Shown here in pieces: positions 14,712 through 22,111 of a stretch of 22,356 nt of DNA (within the stretch, counting starts at the first letter, position 1; every line of letters begins with the position of its first letter). This DNA comes from Lachnoclostridium sp. UBA3320 (GTDB taxonomy: Bacteria > Bacillota > Clostridia > Lachnospirales > Lachnospiraceae). Both the position numbers and the translations under genes were made by a program. Under the pieces are notes generated by a model. It was not told the DNA's origin, did no database searches, and was given only the letters and a program-made list of their open reading frames with translations. The stretch spans positions 1 through 22,356 of the forward strand of contig DESG01000115.1 of NCBI GenBank assembly GCA_002361175.1, written 5' to 3'.

Positions 14712-17285
14712 ATGGAGAACCGGAAAATAAAAAAGAACCGCACATCATATTTTCTGATTGGAAGTTTTATTGTACTTTTTTTGATCAGTATCGGAGCGTT
14801 TACATATCTAGGGCAATATATGAGCAGGGTGAGCGAGAAATCCATTAACAAAGTGGGCGACTTATATATGGCAGGCATCAATGACCATATTACCGCTCAC
14901 TTTAGGACATTAATTGAGCTGAAACTAGAGCAGCTAGAGGCCGTGGTGAAAGTTGTTCCATCTGATACAAATAATGTGAAAAAAACATATGAAGAATTGG
15001 CATACAGAACCAATGTCAGAAATTTTAATTATGTTGCGCTATGCTCGGAAGATGGACAACTAAAAATGTTGGATGGTGAACAGATTAAGCTGACTGATCC
15101 AGATCCCTTTTTTGAATCACTAAAAAACCATGAGAAGAAAGTTGCAGTGGGAAGTGATTCTCTAGGAAATGAAATAATTATTTTTGGCGTTGAAGCAAAT
15201 TATCCGATGAATAACGACATGGGATGCATGGCTTTGGTTGCTGCTGTTTCCATAGAATATATCAGCACAATGCTGAGTACGGATGAGGATAATGCCTTGT
15301 TATATTCTCATATTATTAGACAGGATGGCAGTTTTGTCATAAGTGATATGAGTGATGAGTATGTAGACTATTTTGAAAGTCTGCATAAAAGATATACAAA
15401 TGATGATTCCCAAAAGATTAATGAATATATTAAAGGGCTTCGGGATGCGATGTTAAAAAAGAAAGATTATTCTAATGTCATGCATTTCGATGAAAGCAGT
15501 CAACAGATTTATTGTACGCTTCTTCCTTATTCGGAGTGGCATCTGGTGACGATACTGCCCTTTGGGGCTTTAAATGAAACTGTGGAATCCATGAATAAGA
15601 ACAGAACGATTGCCACAATATTTATCTGTGTCATTGTTCTGATATCTCTGTTGATTATTTTTTATATCTATTTTAAGATGACCCGTCAGCAAATGAAGGA
15701 ACTGGCAGAGGCACGTCAGGAGGCTTTGGAAGCAACGAAAGCGAAGAGTTCATTCCTCTCTAATATGAGCCATGACATCCGTACACCAATGAATGCTATA
15801 GTGGGTATGACAGCAATTGCAATAACGCATATTGATGATCAAAATCAAGTACAAAACTGCCTGAAAAAAATTACGTTGTCCAGCAAACATTTGCTGGGGC
15901 TGATTAACGATGTGCTTGATATGTCTAAGATTGAGAGTGGCAAAATGACATTGACGGCGGAACGAATTTCTCTGCGTGAGGTGGTAGAGGGTGTTGTAGG
16001 CATAGTGCAGACGCAGGTGAAAGGGAAAGAGCAAAATTTCAATGTTCATATAGATAACATTGTCGTGGAGAATATGTATTGTGATAGTGTGCGTCTAAAT
16101 CAGGTGCTGTTAAATCTTTTGTCCAATTCAGTGAAATATACGCAGGAAGGAGGCACTATACAATTCTCACTTTTTCAGGAAGATGCACCACCAGAAAAGG
16201 GCGATACTTATATCCGAACACATATCATTGTAAAAGACACTGGAATAGGCATGACACCAGAATTTTTAGAGCATATCTTTGACTCTTATTCAAGAGCAGA
16301 CAGCAAACGTGTACATAAGACAGAAGGTGCTGGTCTTGGTATGGCAATTACAAAGCATATTATAGAGGCAATGGGAGGTACAATTACTGTAAAGAGCGAA
16401 CTGAATAAAGGAACAGAATTTGAGGCAATCTTGGATTTTGAAAAAGCAGATGAACAAGAAATAGATATGATTTTGCCAGCATGGAAGATGCTGGTTGTAG
16501 ATGACGACGAAATACTGTGTCATACTGCGGTGGAGATGCTTCGTTCTATTGGCATACAGGCTGATTGGACAATGAGCGGAGAGAAAGCGATACAAATGGT
16601 GAAAAAGCATCATGAAATTCGGGACGATTATCAGATTGTACTGCTTGACTGGAAGCTTCCAGGGATGGACGGAGTCATGGTGGCAAAACAGATAAGACGT
16701 ATCGTGTCTGATGATGTGCCAATTCTACTAATTTCAGCCTACGACTGGAATGAATTTGAGGATGAAGCTAGAAAGGCAGGCATCGACGGATTTATTTCAA
16801 AACCTTTGTTTAAATCCACGTTGTATTATGGATTGAAAAAATATATGGACGATGTGAAAGAACAGGAACAGGAAGATAATGATACAGATCTGTCAGGATG
16901 CCGTATTTTGGTAGCTGAAGATAATGAACTAAATTGGGAGATTTTGATGGAATTGCTATCTGACATGGGTGTAAAGCTGGAGTGGGCGGAAAACGGAAAA
17001 ATATGCATGGAGAAGTTTGTAGAATCAGAACAGGGATATTTTGACGCAATCCTTATGGATGTTCGTATGCCAGTGATGAATGGTTATGAAGCTACAAAAG
17101 CCATCCGCACTTCAAATCATCAGGATGCAAAGACAATTCCGATCATTGCCATGACAGCGGATGCCTTTTCAGAGGATATCAAAAAATGCCTTGATTGTGG
17201 TATGAATGCACATACTGCAAAACCAGTCAATATTGAAGAATTGACTTCTCTGCTAAAAAAGTATGCTTTACAAAAAACATATTAA
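14712..17285 (+). CDS. Hybrid sensor histidine kinase with two receiver domains
   Basis: This 857-residue protein has TM1 (about 13-34), an extracytoplasmic sensor region of about 260 residues (probably Cache-like), TM2 (about 299-320) and a short helical linker. HisKA follows with His354 in SHDIRTPMNAIVGM, then HATPase with N-box NLLSNSVKYT (468-477), DTGIGM (509-514) and GAGLGMAI (539-546). Receiver 1 (about 593-710) has Asp646 in LLDWKLPGMDG and receiver 2 (about 730-850) has Asp783 in LMDVRMPVMNG. Both receivers keep the acidic pocket and the conserved lysine (SKPL, AKPV). There is no output or HPt domain, so it must signal to a partner elsewhere. AAAGGAAG precedes ATG 14712 by 11 nt. Codon choice is visibly richer in G/C than in neighbouring genes. 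It ends before a clear terminator. Confidence 0.95.
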   Translation: MENRKIKKNRTSYFLIGSFIVLFLISIGAFTYLGQYMSRVSEKSINKVGDLYMAGINDHITAHFRTLIELKLEQLEAVVKVVPSDTNNVKKTYEELAYRTNVRNFNYVALCSEDGQLKMLDGEQIKLTDPDPFFESLKNHEKKVAVGSDSLGNEIIIFGVEANYPMNNDMGCMALVAAVSIEYISTMLSTDEDNALLYSHIIRQDGSFVISDMSDEYVDYFESLHKRYTNDDSQKINEYIKGLRDAMLKKKDYSNVMHFDESSQQIYCTLLPYSEWHLVTILPFGALNETVESMNKNRTIATIFICVIVLISLLIIFYIYFKMTRQQMKELAEARQEALEATKAKSSFLSNMSHDIRTPMNAIVGMTAIAITHIDDQNQVQNCLKKITLSSKHLLGLINDVLDMSKIESGKMTLTAERISLREVVEGVVGIVQTQVKGKEQNFNVHIDNIVVENMYCDSVRLNQVLLNLLSNSVKYTQEGGTIQFSLFQEDAPPEKGDTYIRTHIIVKDTGIGMTPEFLEHIFDSYSRADSKRVHKTEGAGLGMAITKHIIEAMGGTITVKSELNKGTEFEAILDFEKADEQEIDMILPAWKMLVVDDDEILCHTAVEMLRSIGIQADWTMSGEKAIQMVKKHHEIRDDYQIVLLDWKLPGMDGVMVAKQIRRIVSDDVPILLISAYDWNEFEDEARKAGIDGFISKPLFKSTLYYGLKKYMDDVKEQEQEDNDTDLSGCRILVAEDNELNWEILMELLSDMGVKLEWAENGKICMEKFVESEQGYFDAILMDVRMPVMNGYEATKAIRTSNHQDAKTIPIIAMTADAFSEDIKKCLDCGMNAHTAKPVNIEELTSLLKKYALQKTY

Positions 17286-17304
17286 TAATCCAACTAGGAT
17301 ACAC

Positions 17305-17336
17305 AAAGATGTAGTACTGCACTGCATCTTTTTTTT
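17305..17336 (+). terminator. Intrinsic terminator after the hybrid kinase
   Basis: A 10-bp stem pairs 17305-17314 (AAAGATGTAG) with 17322-17331 (CTGCATCTTT), using one G-T wobble and a 7-nt loop. It continues into a run of eight T residues (17329-17336). It isolates the kinase gene from the sigma-factor operon downstream. Confidence 0.85.
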
Positions 17337-17343
17337 CTTTATA

Positions 17344-17371
17344 TGAAACTATTTCAGAAAAAAGCTGTCTA
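17344..17371 (+). promoter_or_regulatory. ECF-type promoter of the sigma-factor operon
   Basis: TGAAAC (17344-17349), a 16-nt spacer and TGTCTA (17366-17371) closely match the ECF-sigma consensus TGAAAC-16-CGTCTA known from Bacillus SigV/SigW-type factors. It lies 54 nt upstream of an ECF sigma gene, so the sigma factor probably transcribes its own operon. No comparable TTGACA/TATAAT pair was found here. Confidence 0.65.
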
Positions 17372-17425
17372 TAAAGATAGAAGGGCAGATAGTTATATAT
17401 AAGTCTAGATTTAAGGAGTACTGTA

Positions 17426-17986
17426 ATGGAAGATGAAGCAATAGTACAATTATTATGGGACAGAAAAGAACAAGGCATAGAACATATGTCTGAAAAATAT
17501 GAAAATTATTGCTTTTCTATTTCATATCGCATTGTAAATGCTAAAGAGGATGCAGAAGAGTGTGTAAATGATACATGGTTTAATGCCTGGAATTCAATTC
17601 CTCCTAACAAACCATATAATCTTGCAGGATACCTTGCAAAGCTTGTCCGTAATATTTCTATTAATTATTATAACAAAAAACATGCTTTTAAGCGCAGAGG
17701 TGACAATATGACTGTGGCACTGGATGAATTGTCAGAATGCGTTGCTTCTGGCAATAAGGTTGAGGAAAACCTAGAGTTAAAACTACTTACAGATACCATA
17801 GCAGATTTTTTAGCTTCACAGGATAAAACAAAACGTTGGATTTTTTTGCAGAGATATTTTTATTTTGCAGAGATTAGGGAGATAGCAGATAAAGCTGGAA
17901 TGAAAGAAGGAACTGTCAAATCAGTCTTATGTCGTATGCGTAAAAAACTGAGAAAATGGCTTGAAAAGGAGGCTGTTTATCTGTGA
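17426..17986 (+). CDS. ECF-family RNA polymerase sigma factor (sigma-70 family)
   Basis: This 186-residue protein has only the two ECF domains. Region 2 (about 18-90) includes YRIVNAKEDAEECVNDTWFNAWN for core and -10 recognition. Region 4 (about 130-180) has a helix-turn-helix, REIADKAGMKEGTVKSVLCRMRKKL, for -35 recognition. ATG 17426 follows AAGGAGT. The stop overlaps the GTG start of the next gene (GTGA), the usual arrangement for a sigma factor and its membrane anti-sigma factor. The upstream promoter is of ECF type, suggesting positive autoregulation. The inducing signal is unknown, but the two downstream envelope proteins point to cell-surface stress. Confidence 0.93.
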   Translation: MEDEAIVQLLWDRKEQGIEHMSEKYENYCFSISYRIVNAKEDAEECVNDTWFNAWNSIPPNKPYNLAGYLAKLVRNISINYYNKKHAFKRRGDNMTVALDELSECVASGNKVEENLELKLLTDTIADFLASQDKTKRWIFLQRYFYFAEIREIADKAGMKEGTVKSVLCRMRKKLRKWLEKEAVYL

Positions 17987-18783
17987 TAAAAAAAGAAGAT
18001 ATGCTGTTACATGCAATAGGAGAGCTGCCAGAAGATATGGTAACAGAAGAAGATATAGAAGAAATAAAAGCAGGAGCTAGACAAATTGAAAAAGAAGAAA
18101 GGAAGAGAAAGTTAATATATATAAGCAGATTTATGGCAACAGCTGCATGTATTGCCGTTCTGACTATATCTTTTAATGCATTTTATAAACCAAACAACAA
18201 TTCCAACAATAATACAAAATGTAGTGAAGATAAAGGTGCTAATGCTGAAAAAGGCTCTGTTAGTGTCTTTGTAATGGATGCTAAAGAAAAAACTGCTGAA
18301 AATTTTAAAGATTCTGTTTTTTCCAATGAAAAGAAAACTATTGATAATAGTTATAATAATGATGTTGTTAATATAAACAGGTTATATAACATGAAAAAAA
18401 TTCCATATGACAGTACAATAAATTTACAGTTAGAAGAACAGACATATATTGTGTTCAGCATTGACACAAACTTTCATCTCACAGTTTCAAATAAAAAAAA
18501 TGAAACGTATATTATTAAAAAAAACGGAAAAAAGCATTATATCAAAGAAAGTAAAACATTATGCAAAGCAGGAACCCAAGTTCACCTTGATATAAGCAAT
18601 AGTAAATCAGTTTTAGATGTAGTTATACCAAAGTGGAAAGAGCAAGGCATCAGTGTAATTGCATATGCAGAAACAAATCAAGAAAGTGGTGGCACATTTT
18701 ATATTGGAAAAGCAGATGGCAAAATTACAAAAAATAACAAAAAAGGAGAGGCATATTATGGAATATTTCTTAAAGAAAATTAA
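17983..18783 (+). CDS. Single-pass membrane protein, probable anti-sigma factor
   Basis: This 266-residue protein starts at GTG 17983, overlapping the sigma-factor stop by 4 nt, with AAGGAGG about 10 nt upstream. It has an acidic cytoplasmic N-terminus with an amphipathic start (residues 1-45, MLLHAIGELPEDMV then charged), one membrane helix (about 46-67) and an extracytoplasmic part of about 200 residues. The latter has a low-complexity Asn/Lys-rich linker and a beta-rich end (NLQLEEQTYIVFSI ... GGTFYIGKADG). The short N-terminal domain would hold the sigma factor, and the outer part would sense the signal. No zinc-binding HxxxCxxC motif is seen, so it is not a ZAS-type anti-sigma. The assignment rests on gene position and topology rather than a recognised domain. 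Confidence 0.75.
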   Translation: MIKKEDMLLHAIGELPEDMVTEEDIEEIKAGARQIEKEERKRKLIYISRFMATAACIAVLTISFNAFYKPNNNSNNNTKCSEDKGANAEKGSVSVFVMDAKEKTAENFKDSVFSNEKKTIDNSYNNDVVNINRLYNMKKIPYDSTINLQLEEQTYIVFSIDTNFHLTVSNKKNETYIIKKNGKKHYIKESKTLCKAGTQVHLDISNSKSVLDVVIPKWKEQGISVIAYAETNQESGGTFYIGKADGKITKNNKKGEAYYGIFLKEN

Positions 18784-19600
18784 AAAGCAGATATTAGCTG
18801 CATTTATAATTTTACCTATAGCCGTTTCTATACTTGGATGTGGTATGGAAACCAAGACTACAGTAGATACAAAATCTGGTGTGGGCAGTTCCACAAGAGT
18901 GGGTATAACAAGTTGTAAAGCAGTAAATAAAGATATTATCAGTACAACAGATGACACTGGCAACAGTAAAAATACAGACCAAATTAATAAAGTACCTATA
19001 TATGGAAAAAAACAGAAAGAAAAAATCAAAAAATATCTTTCTTCGCTGCCTGATAAAATTACTGTAAAAGAAGCAAAGAAAAGAGGAATAATAATAGCCA
19101 GTTATAATGATAAAGAAAAAAAACGGTTTAAAAAAGACTGGATGGATTTTTACAGGTATGTGAAAGCAGGTGAAAAACAATACAGCACAAAAAATGAAGC
19201 TATTATATGTTATGCAAAATTACATGACAAACGTGCTATAACAATACTTGATTATACTGTAGAAGGAGATGCTTGTTATACTTACTTATCATTTATAAAA
19301 GGCAAATATTATATGCTTAGAGATTCCAGCAGAGACAATTTCAAAGCCCCTACATTGGATGGATACAGTGATTTAATGACATATAAATCCTTGAGGAAAT
19401 ATATAAAATATATAGGTGAAGATGCAATTTATAATCTTAAAGAAGATAAACATGTTAAAGACAAACTGTCAATAGAAAGTACACAATTTTATCTTTTTAA
19501 AAAACAGGACATTACCAACAAAAAAGTTAAAAAAATCATTGGAAACCCGAATTATAATTATCTTGATGACTATTATAATATATTTGGATTTGATGCTTAA
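18758..19600 (+). CDS. Lipoprotein of unknown function in the ECF sigma operon
   Basis: Start ATG 18758 has AAAGGAG 9 nt upstream, giving 280 residues and a 26-nt overlap with the anti-sigma-like gene. An open frame reaches back to 18659, but that part lacks a ribosome site. The N-terminus is a lipoprotein signal: KKIKK, a hydrophobic core and the lipobox SILGC with Cys28. A Thr/Ser/Asn-rich tether (about 30-75) follows, then a lysine-rich globular domain, including KYLSSLPDKITVKEAKKRG, a strand-rich centre (TILDYTVEGDACYTYLSFIKGKYYML) and a C-terminus ending IIGNPNYNYLDDYYNIFGFDA. I do not recognise the family. Its overlap and position suggest a surface sensor or effector for the sigma/anti-sigma pair. 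Confidence 0.8.
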   Translation: MEYFLKKIKKQILAAFIILPIAVSILGCGMETKTTVDTKSGVGSSTRVGITSCKAVNKDIISTTDDTGNSKNTDQINKVPIYGKKQKEKIKKYLSSLPDKITVKEAKKRGIIIASYNDKEKKRFKKDWMDFYRYVKAGEKQYSTKNEAIICYAKLHDKRAITILDYTVEGDACYTYLSFIKGKYYMLRDSSRDNFKAPTLDGYSDLMTYKSLRKYIKYIGEDAIYNLKEDKHVKDKLSIESTQFYLFKKQDITNKKVKKIIGNPNYNYLDDYYNIFGFDA

Positions 19601-19638
19601 ATAAAGGCTTGTTCATCACTACTTTAAGAACGTAACTA

Positions 19639-19667
19639 TTGACATCACACCTAAAAAAATATAAAAT
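19639..19667 (+). promoter_or_regulatory. Promoter of the macrodomain gene
   Basis: TTGACA (19639-19644), a 17-nt A-rich spacer and TAAAAT (19662-19667) form a near-consensus sigma-A promoter. It gives a leader of about 20-25 nt, and GGAG (19683-19686) lies before ATG 19696. No strong terminator separates it from the lipoprotein gene ending at 19600. Confidence 0.7.
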
Positions 19668-19695
19668 AAATAAAAACAATTTGGAGACTTAAAAT

Positions 19696-20520
19696 ATGAC
19701 ACAGAATAGGGAACAGAAAAAAAGGCTGGATTATCTGTTAAAAGAATTTAAGGAAGATTCCGTGCAGTATAAGGATTTAGAAATAAAAGACAACTATAAT
19801 GATAAAAGAATGGCACTTCGTTCTCTTATGAATATCCGTATGCCGCAACATATGTCAGATGATGTATTGAAAGTACAGGATGACTTTTTGAAGGAAGAGG
19901 CAAAGGAAAAAGGTATTATTAAACTGGCAGATATTCCTACAGTGAAGAAACAGGAAAGATTATCTATCTGGCAGGGAGATATTACAAGATTAGAAGTCGG
20001 TGCTATTGTAAATGCTGCTAATTCACAGATGTTAGGCTGCTTTGTTCCTTGTCATAGATGCATTGACAATGCTATTCATAGTGCTGCAGGAATACAACTT
20101 CGAGAAGAGTGTAACCATATCATGATACAAAGACGTCTAAAATATGGCAAAAACTATGAAGAACCGGTAGGTACAGCTACTTTAACGAAGGCTTATAATC
20201 TTCCCTGTGAGTATGTAATTCACACAGTAGGACCGATTGTATATAGCAGATTAAATGATGTATTATGCCAGGATTTGCGAAATTGCTATGAAAATGTTTT
20301 GAAGTGTTGTGTGAAAAACAATATTAAATCAGTTGCATTTTGCTGTATTTCAACGGGCGAATTTCATTTTCCAAATGATAGGGCAGCAGAAATTGCTGTA
20401 GAAACAGTAACTGATTTCTTAAAAAAGAATAGTAATTGTATGGAACGAATTATTTTTAATGTATTCAAAGATAATGATTTGGAGATTTATGAGAATGTCT
20501 TAAAACAGCTTTCATTTTAA
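19696..20520 (+). CDS. Zinc-type macrodomain protein, protein ADP-ribosyl hydrolase
   Basis: This 274-residue cytoplasmic protein has a helical N-terminal extension (1-85) and a macrodomain (about 88-272). The ADP-ribose binding motifs are WQGDITRLEVGAIVNAAN (92-109), the glycine-rich loop CISTGEFHFP (217-226) and VIHTVGP (174-180). The insert GCFVPCHRCIDNAIH (114-128) gives the Cys115/His120/Cys122 pattern of zinc-dependent macrodomains, which remove mono-ADP-ribose from proteins. In Staphylococcus and Streptococcus such genes lie with a SirTM sirtuin and lipoylation genes. Here none is adjacent, so its target is unknown. The stop codon is inside a perfect hairpin. Confidence 0.9.
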   Translation: MTQNREQKKRLDYLLKEFKEDSVQYKDLEIKDNYNDKRMALRSLMNIRMPQHMSDDVLKVQDDFLKEEAKEKGIIKLADIPTVKKQERLSIWQGDITRLEVGAIVNAANSQMLGCFVPCHRCIDNAIHSAAGIQLREECNHIMIQRRLKYGKNYEEPVGTATLTKAYNLPCEYVIHTVGPIVYSRLNDVLCQDLRNCYENVLKCCVKNNIKSVAFCCISTGEFHFPNDRAAEIAVETVTDFLKKNSNCMERIIFNVFKDNDLEIYENVLKQLSF

Positions 20521-20530
20521 TGAAAGCTGT
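20505..20530 (+). terminator. Perfect hairpin at the end of the macrodomain gene, terminator-like but without a U-tract
   Basis: A 12-bp perfect inverted repeat, ACAGCTTTCATT (20505-20516) and its complement (20519-20530), has a 2-nt centre and contains the TAA stop. The following bases (CCTGATTTG) are not a T-tract, so it may act as a 3'-end stabiliser or weak terminator between the convergent genes. Bases 20531-20605 show nothing else I can support. Confidence 0.5.
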
Positions 20531-20605
20531 CCTGATTTGTGTTATATATTTTTTGACACAGCGGATGCTATAAGAGAATATAGGTATTTCATAGGTTGGA
20601 AAACA

Positions 20606-21031
20606 TTAGTTCCCTTGAAATTTTGATTCACAGTATACACATCTGTATATCCTATTTTCCCTGTCAGTAAGCTTAAACTTATGTGGTATCTCTTGCTCTA
20701 TAGAAGTAATACATCTAGGGTTTTTACATTTAATGATATTTGTAACCATTTCTGGAAGTTCTAAAGATTCTTTTGTAATAATATGACTATCCTTTATTAT
20801 ATTTATCGTAATATTGTGGTCAAGTACACCAAGTACATTAAGGTCAATCTGAAGAGGACCTTCAATTTTAATAATGTCTTTTTTACCCATTTTACTGCTT
20901 CTTGCATTTTTAATAATTGCAACTTGACAGTCCAGCTTTTCTAAGTTTAGATATTCATATATCTTCATTGCACCGCCTGCATGGATATGGTCAATAACTA
21001 CACCTTCATTTAATCCGCTTATATTTAACAT
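20606..21031 (-). CDS. pyrI: Aspartate carbamoyltransferase regulatory subunit
   Basis: PyrI binds CTP/ATP and holds the catalytic trimers in the allosteric aspartate transcarbamoylase holoenzyme. At 141 residues it has the N-terminal allosteric domain (GVVIDHIHAGGA, 10-21) and a C-terminal zinc domain with Cys102, Cys107, Cys131 and Cys134 (CKNPRC ... CVYC). It starts at the base directly after the pyrB stop codon (TAAATG), so the two are co-translated. The length is slightly below that of E. coli PyrI (153). Its presence implies feedback control by nucleotides at the first committed step. Confidence 0.95.
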   Translation of the reverse strand: MLNISGLNEGVVIDHIHAGGAMKIYEYLNLEKLDCQVAIIKNARSSKMGKKDIIKIEGPLQIDLNVLGVLDHNITINIIKDSHIITKESLELPEMVTNIIKCKNPRCITSIEQEIPHKFKLTDRENRIYRCVYCESKFQGN

Positions 21032-21961
21032 TTAGATTTCCCCTTTCTTATCCAGTTCAAGCAAAGTAAGAATAAGAGCCATACGAACGTAAACACCAAA
21101 CTTTGCCTGTTGGAAATATACAGCACGTGGGTCATTGTCAACTTCAACCGAAATTTCATTTACACGTGGCAGAGGATGTAAAACATACATATCTTTTTTA
21201 GCATATTTCATCTTGTCTGCATCAAGTATAAAACTGTCCTTTAAACGTATATAATCTTCTTCATTAAAAAATCGTTCTCTTTGTACACGTGTCATATACA
21301 GTATATCAAGTTCTGGCATATATTTTTCAAGTTCACTTGTTTCAATATAGCTTATATTGCCTGCATCTAACACTTCTTTGCGCAGATAGTCAGGTATTTT
21401 AAGTTCATTTGGAGAAATAAGTATAAAGCGCACATTCTGGTAACGTACCATTGCATTTATAAGGGAATGTACAGTTCTTCCAAATTTAAGGTCTCCACAC
21501 ATACCTATCGTAAGGTTATTAAGACGTCCAGTTAATTCTTTTATAGTAAAGAGGTCAGTAAGTGTCTGTGTAGGGTGGTTGTGTCCACCGTCACCCGCAT
21601 TAATAACAGGAATTCCAGAATGCATAGCAGCAACAGTTGGTGCACCCTCTTTAGGGTGGCGCATAGCACATATATCTGCATATGAAGATATAATTCTTAT
21701 TGTATCTGCAACGCTCTCGCCCTTTGCAGCAGAACTTGAATCAGCCGAAGAAAAACCAAGCACTTTACCACCTAAGTTTAGCATTGCTGCTTCAAAACTA
21801 AGGCGTGTTCTCGTACTTGGTTCATAAAATAAAGTAGCCAGTTTTTTTCCTTTGCATATATGTGCATATTTTTCAGGAGTTTTCATAACTGACTGCGCAA
21901 GATTAAGCATTTCTTCAAGTTCTTCAACAGATAAATCTAGTGGACTTATTAGATGTCTCAT
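21032..21961 (-). CDS. pyrB: Aspartate carbamoyltransferase catalytic subunit
   Basis: PyrB joins carbamoyl phosphate and aspartate to give carbamoyl aspartate, the substrate of the pyrC product. The 309-residue protein shows the carbamoyl-phosphate loop STRTR (49-53), SSAAKGES with Lys80, the GDGGHNHPTQ active-site segment, MTRVQRERF and the aspartate-binding loop HPLPRV. ATG 21961 has only a weak ribosome site (GGGAT). It is followed without a gap by pyrI. The operon is on the opposite strand and about 8 kb from pyrCFKD. No convincing promoter or PyrR attenuator lies in the 22 nt between it and the decayed transposon fragment, so transcription may start within that fragment. Confidence 0.97.
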   Translation of the reverse strand: MRHLISPLDLSVEELEEMLNLAQSVMKTPEKYAHICKGKKLATLFYEPSTRTRLSFEAAMLNLGGKVLGFSSADSSSAAKGESVADTIRIISSYADICAMRHPKEGAPTVAAMHSGIPVINAGDGGHNHPTQTLTDLFTIKELTGRLNNLTIGMCGDLKFGRTVHSLINAMVRYQNVRFILISPNELKIPDYLRKEVLDAGNISYIETSELEKYMPELDILYMTRVQRERFFNEEDYIRLKDSFILDADKMKYAKKDMYVLHPLPRVNEISVEVDNDPRAVYFQQAKFGVYVRMALILTLLELDKKGEI

Positions 21962-21982
21962 TTTAATCCCATTACTGAAAAC

Positions 21983-22111
21983 TTATAAAAGTTCTTCTTT
22001 TCTTTTTATAATGTTGCTTGTTTTACAGTAATTTTCCCCTTTCTTATTTTGCTCATATTTTCTTTATATCGAACGTTGCAACCTACGTTTTCTTTTTTCA
22101 AGTTTCTTCAC
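21983..22111 (-). pseudogene. Decayed internal fragment of IS607-type tnpB
   Basis: Reading minus from GTG 22111 in the frame that overlaps the tnpA stop (GTGA) gives VKKLEKRKRRLQRSI, an in-frame TAA (22066-22064), then RKYEQNKKGENYCKTSN and IIKRKEELL before a second stop at 21985-21983. If the first stop were a serine codon, the string LQRSISRKYE would match the conserved LQRxxSRKYE-type region in the middle of TnpB proteins. About 43 codons remain of a usual 370-430, and no RuvC motif is present, so it is a non-functional remnant. It lies directly upstream of pyrB. Confidence 0.75.

Noticed and set aside
18659..18757. N-terminal extension of the sigma-operon lipoprotein
   Set aside because: The extra 33 codons lack a ribosome site and would bury the lipoprotein signal. 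ATG 18758 has AAAGGAG and starts a normal signal peptide.
21983..22107. Omega-RNA/reRNA guide region of a TnpB system
   Set aside because: The tnpB gene is reduced to a small internal fragment. The 3' end that would overlap a guide RNA is absent.
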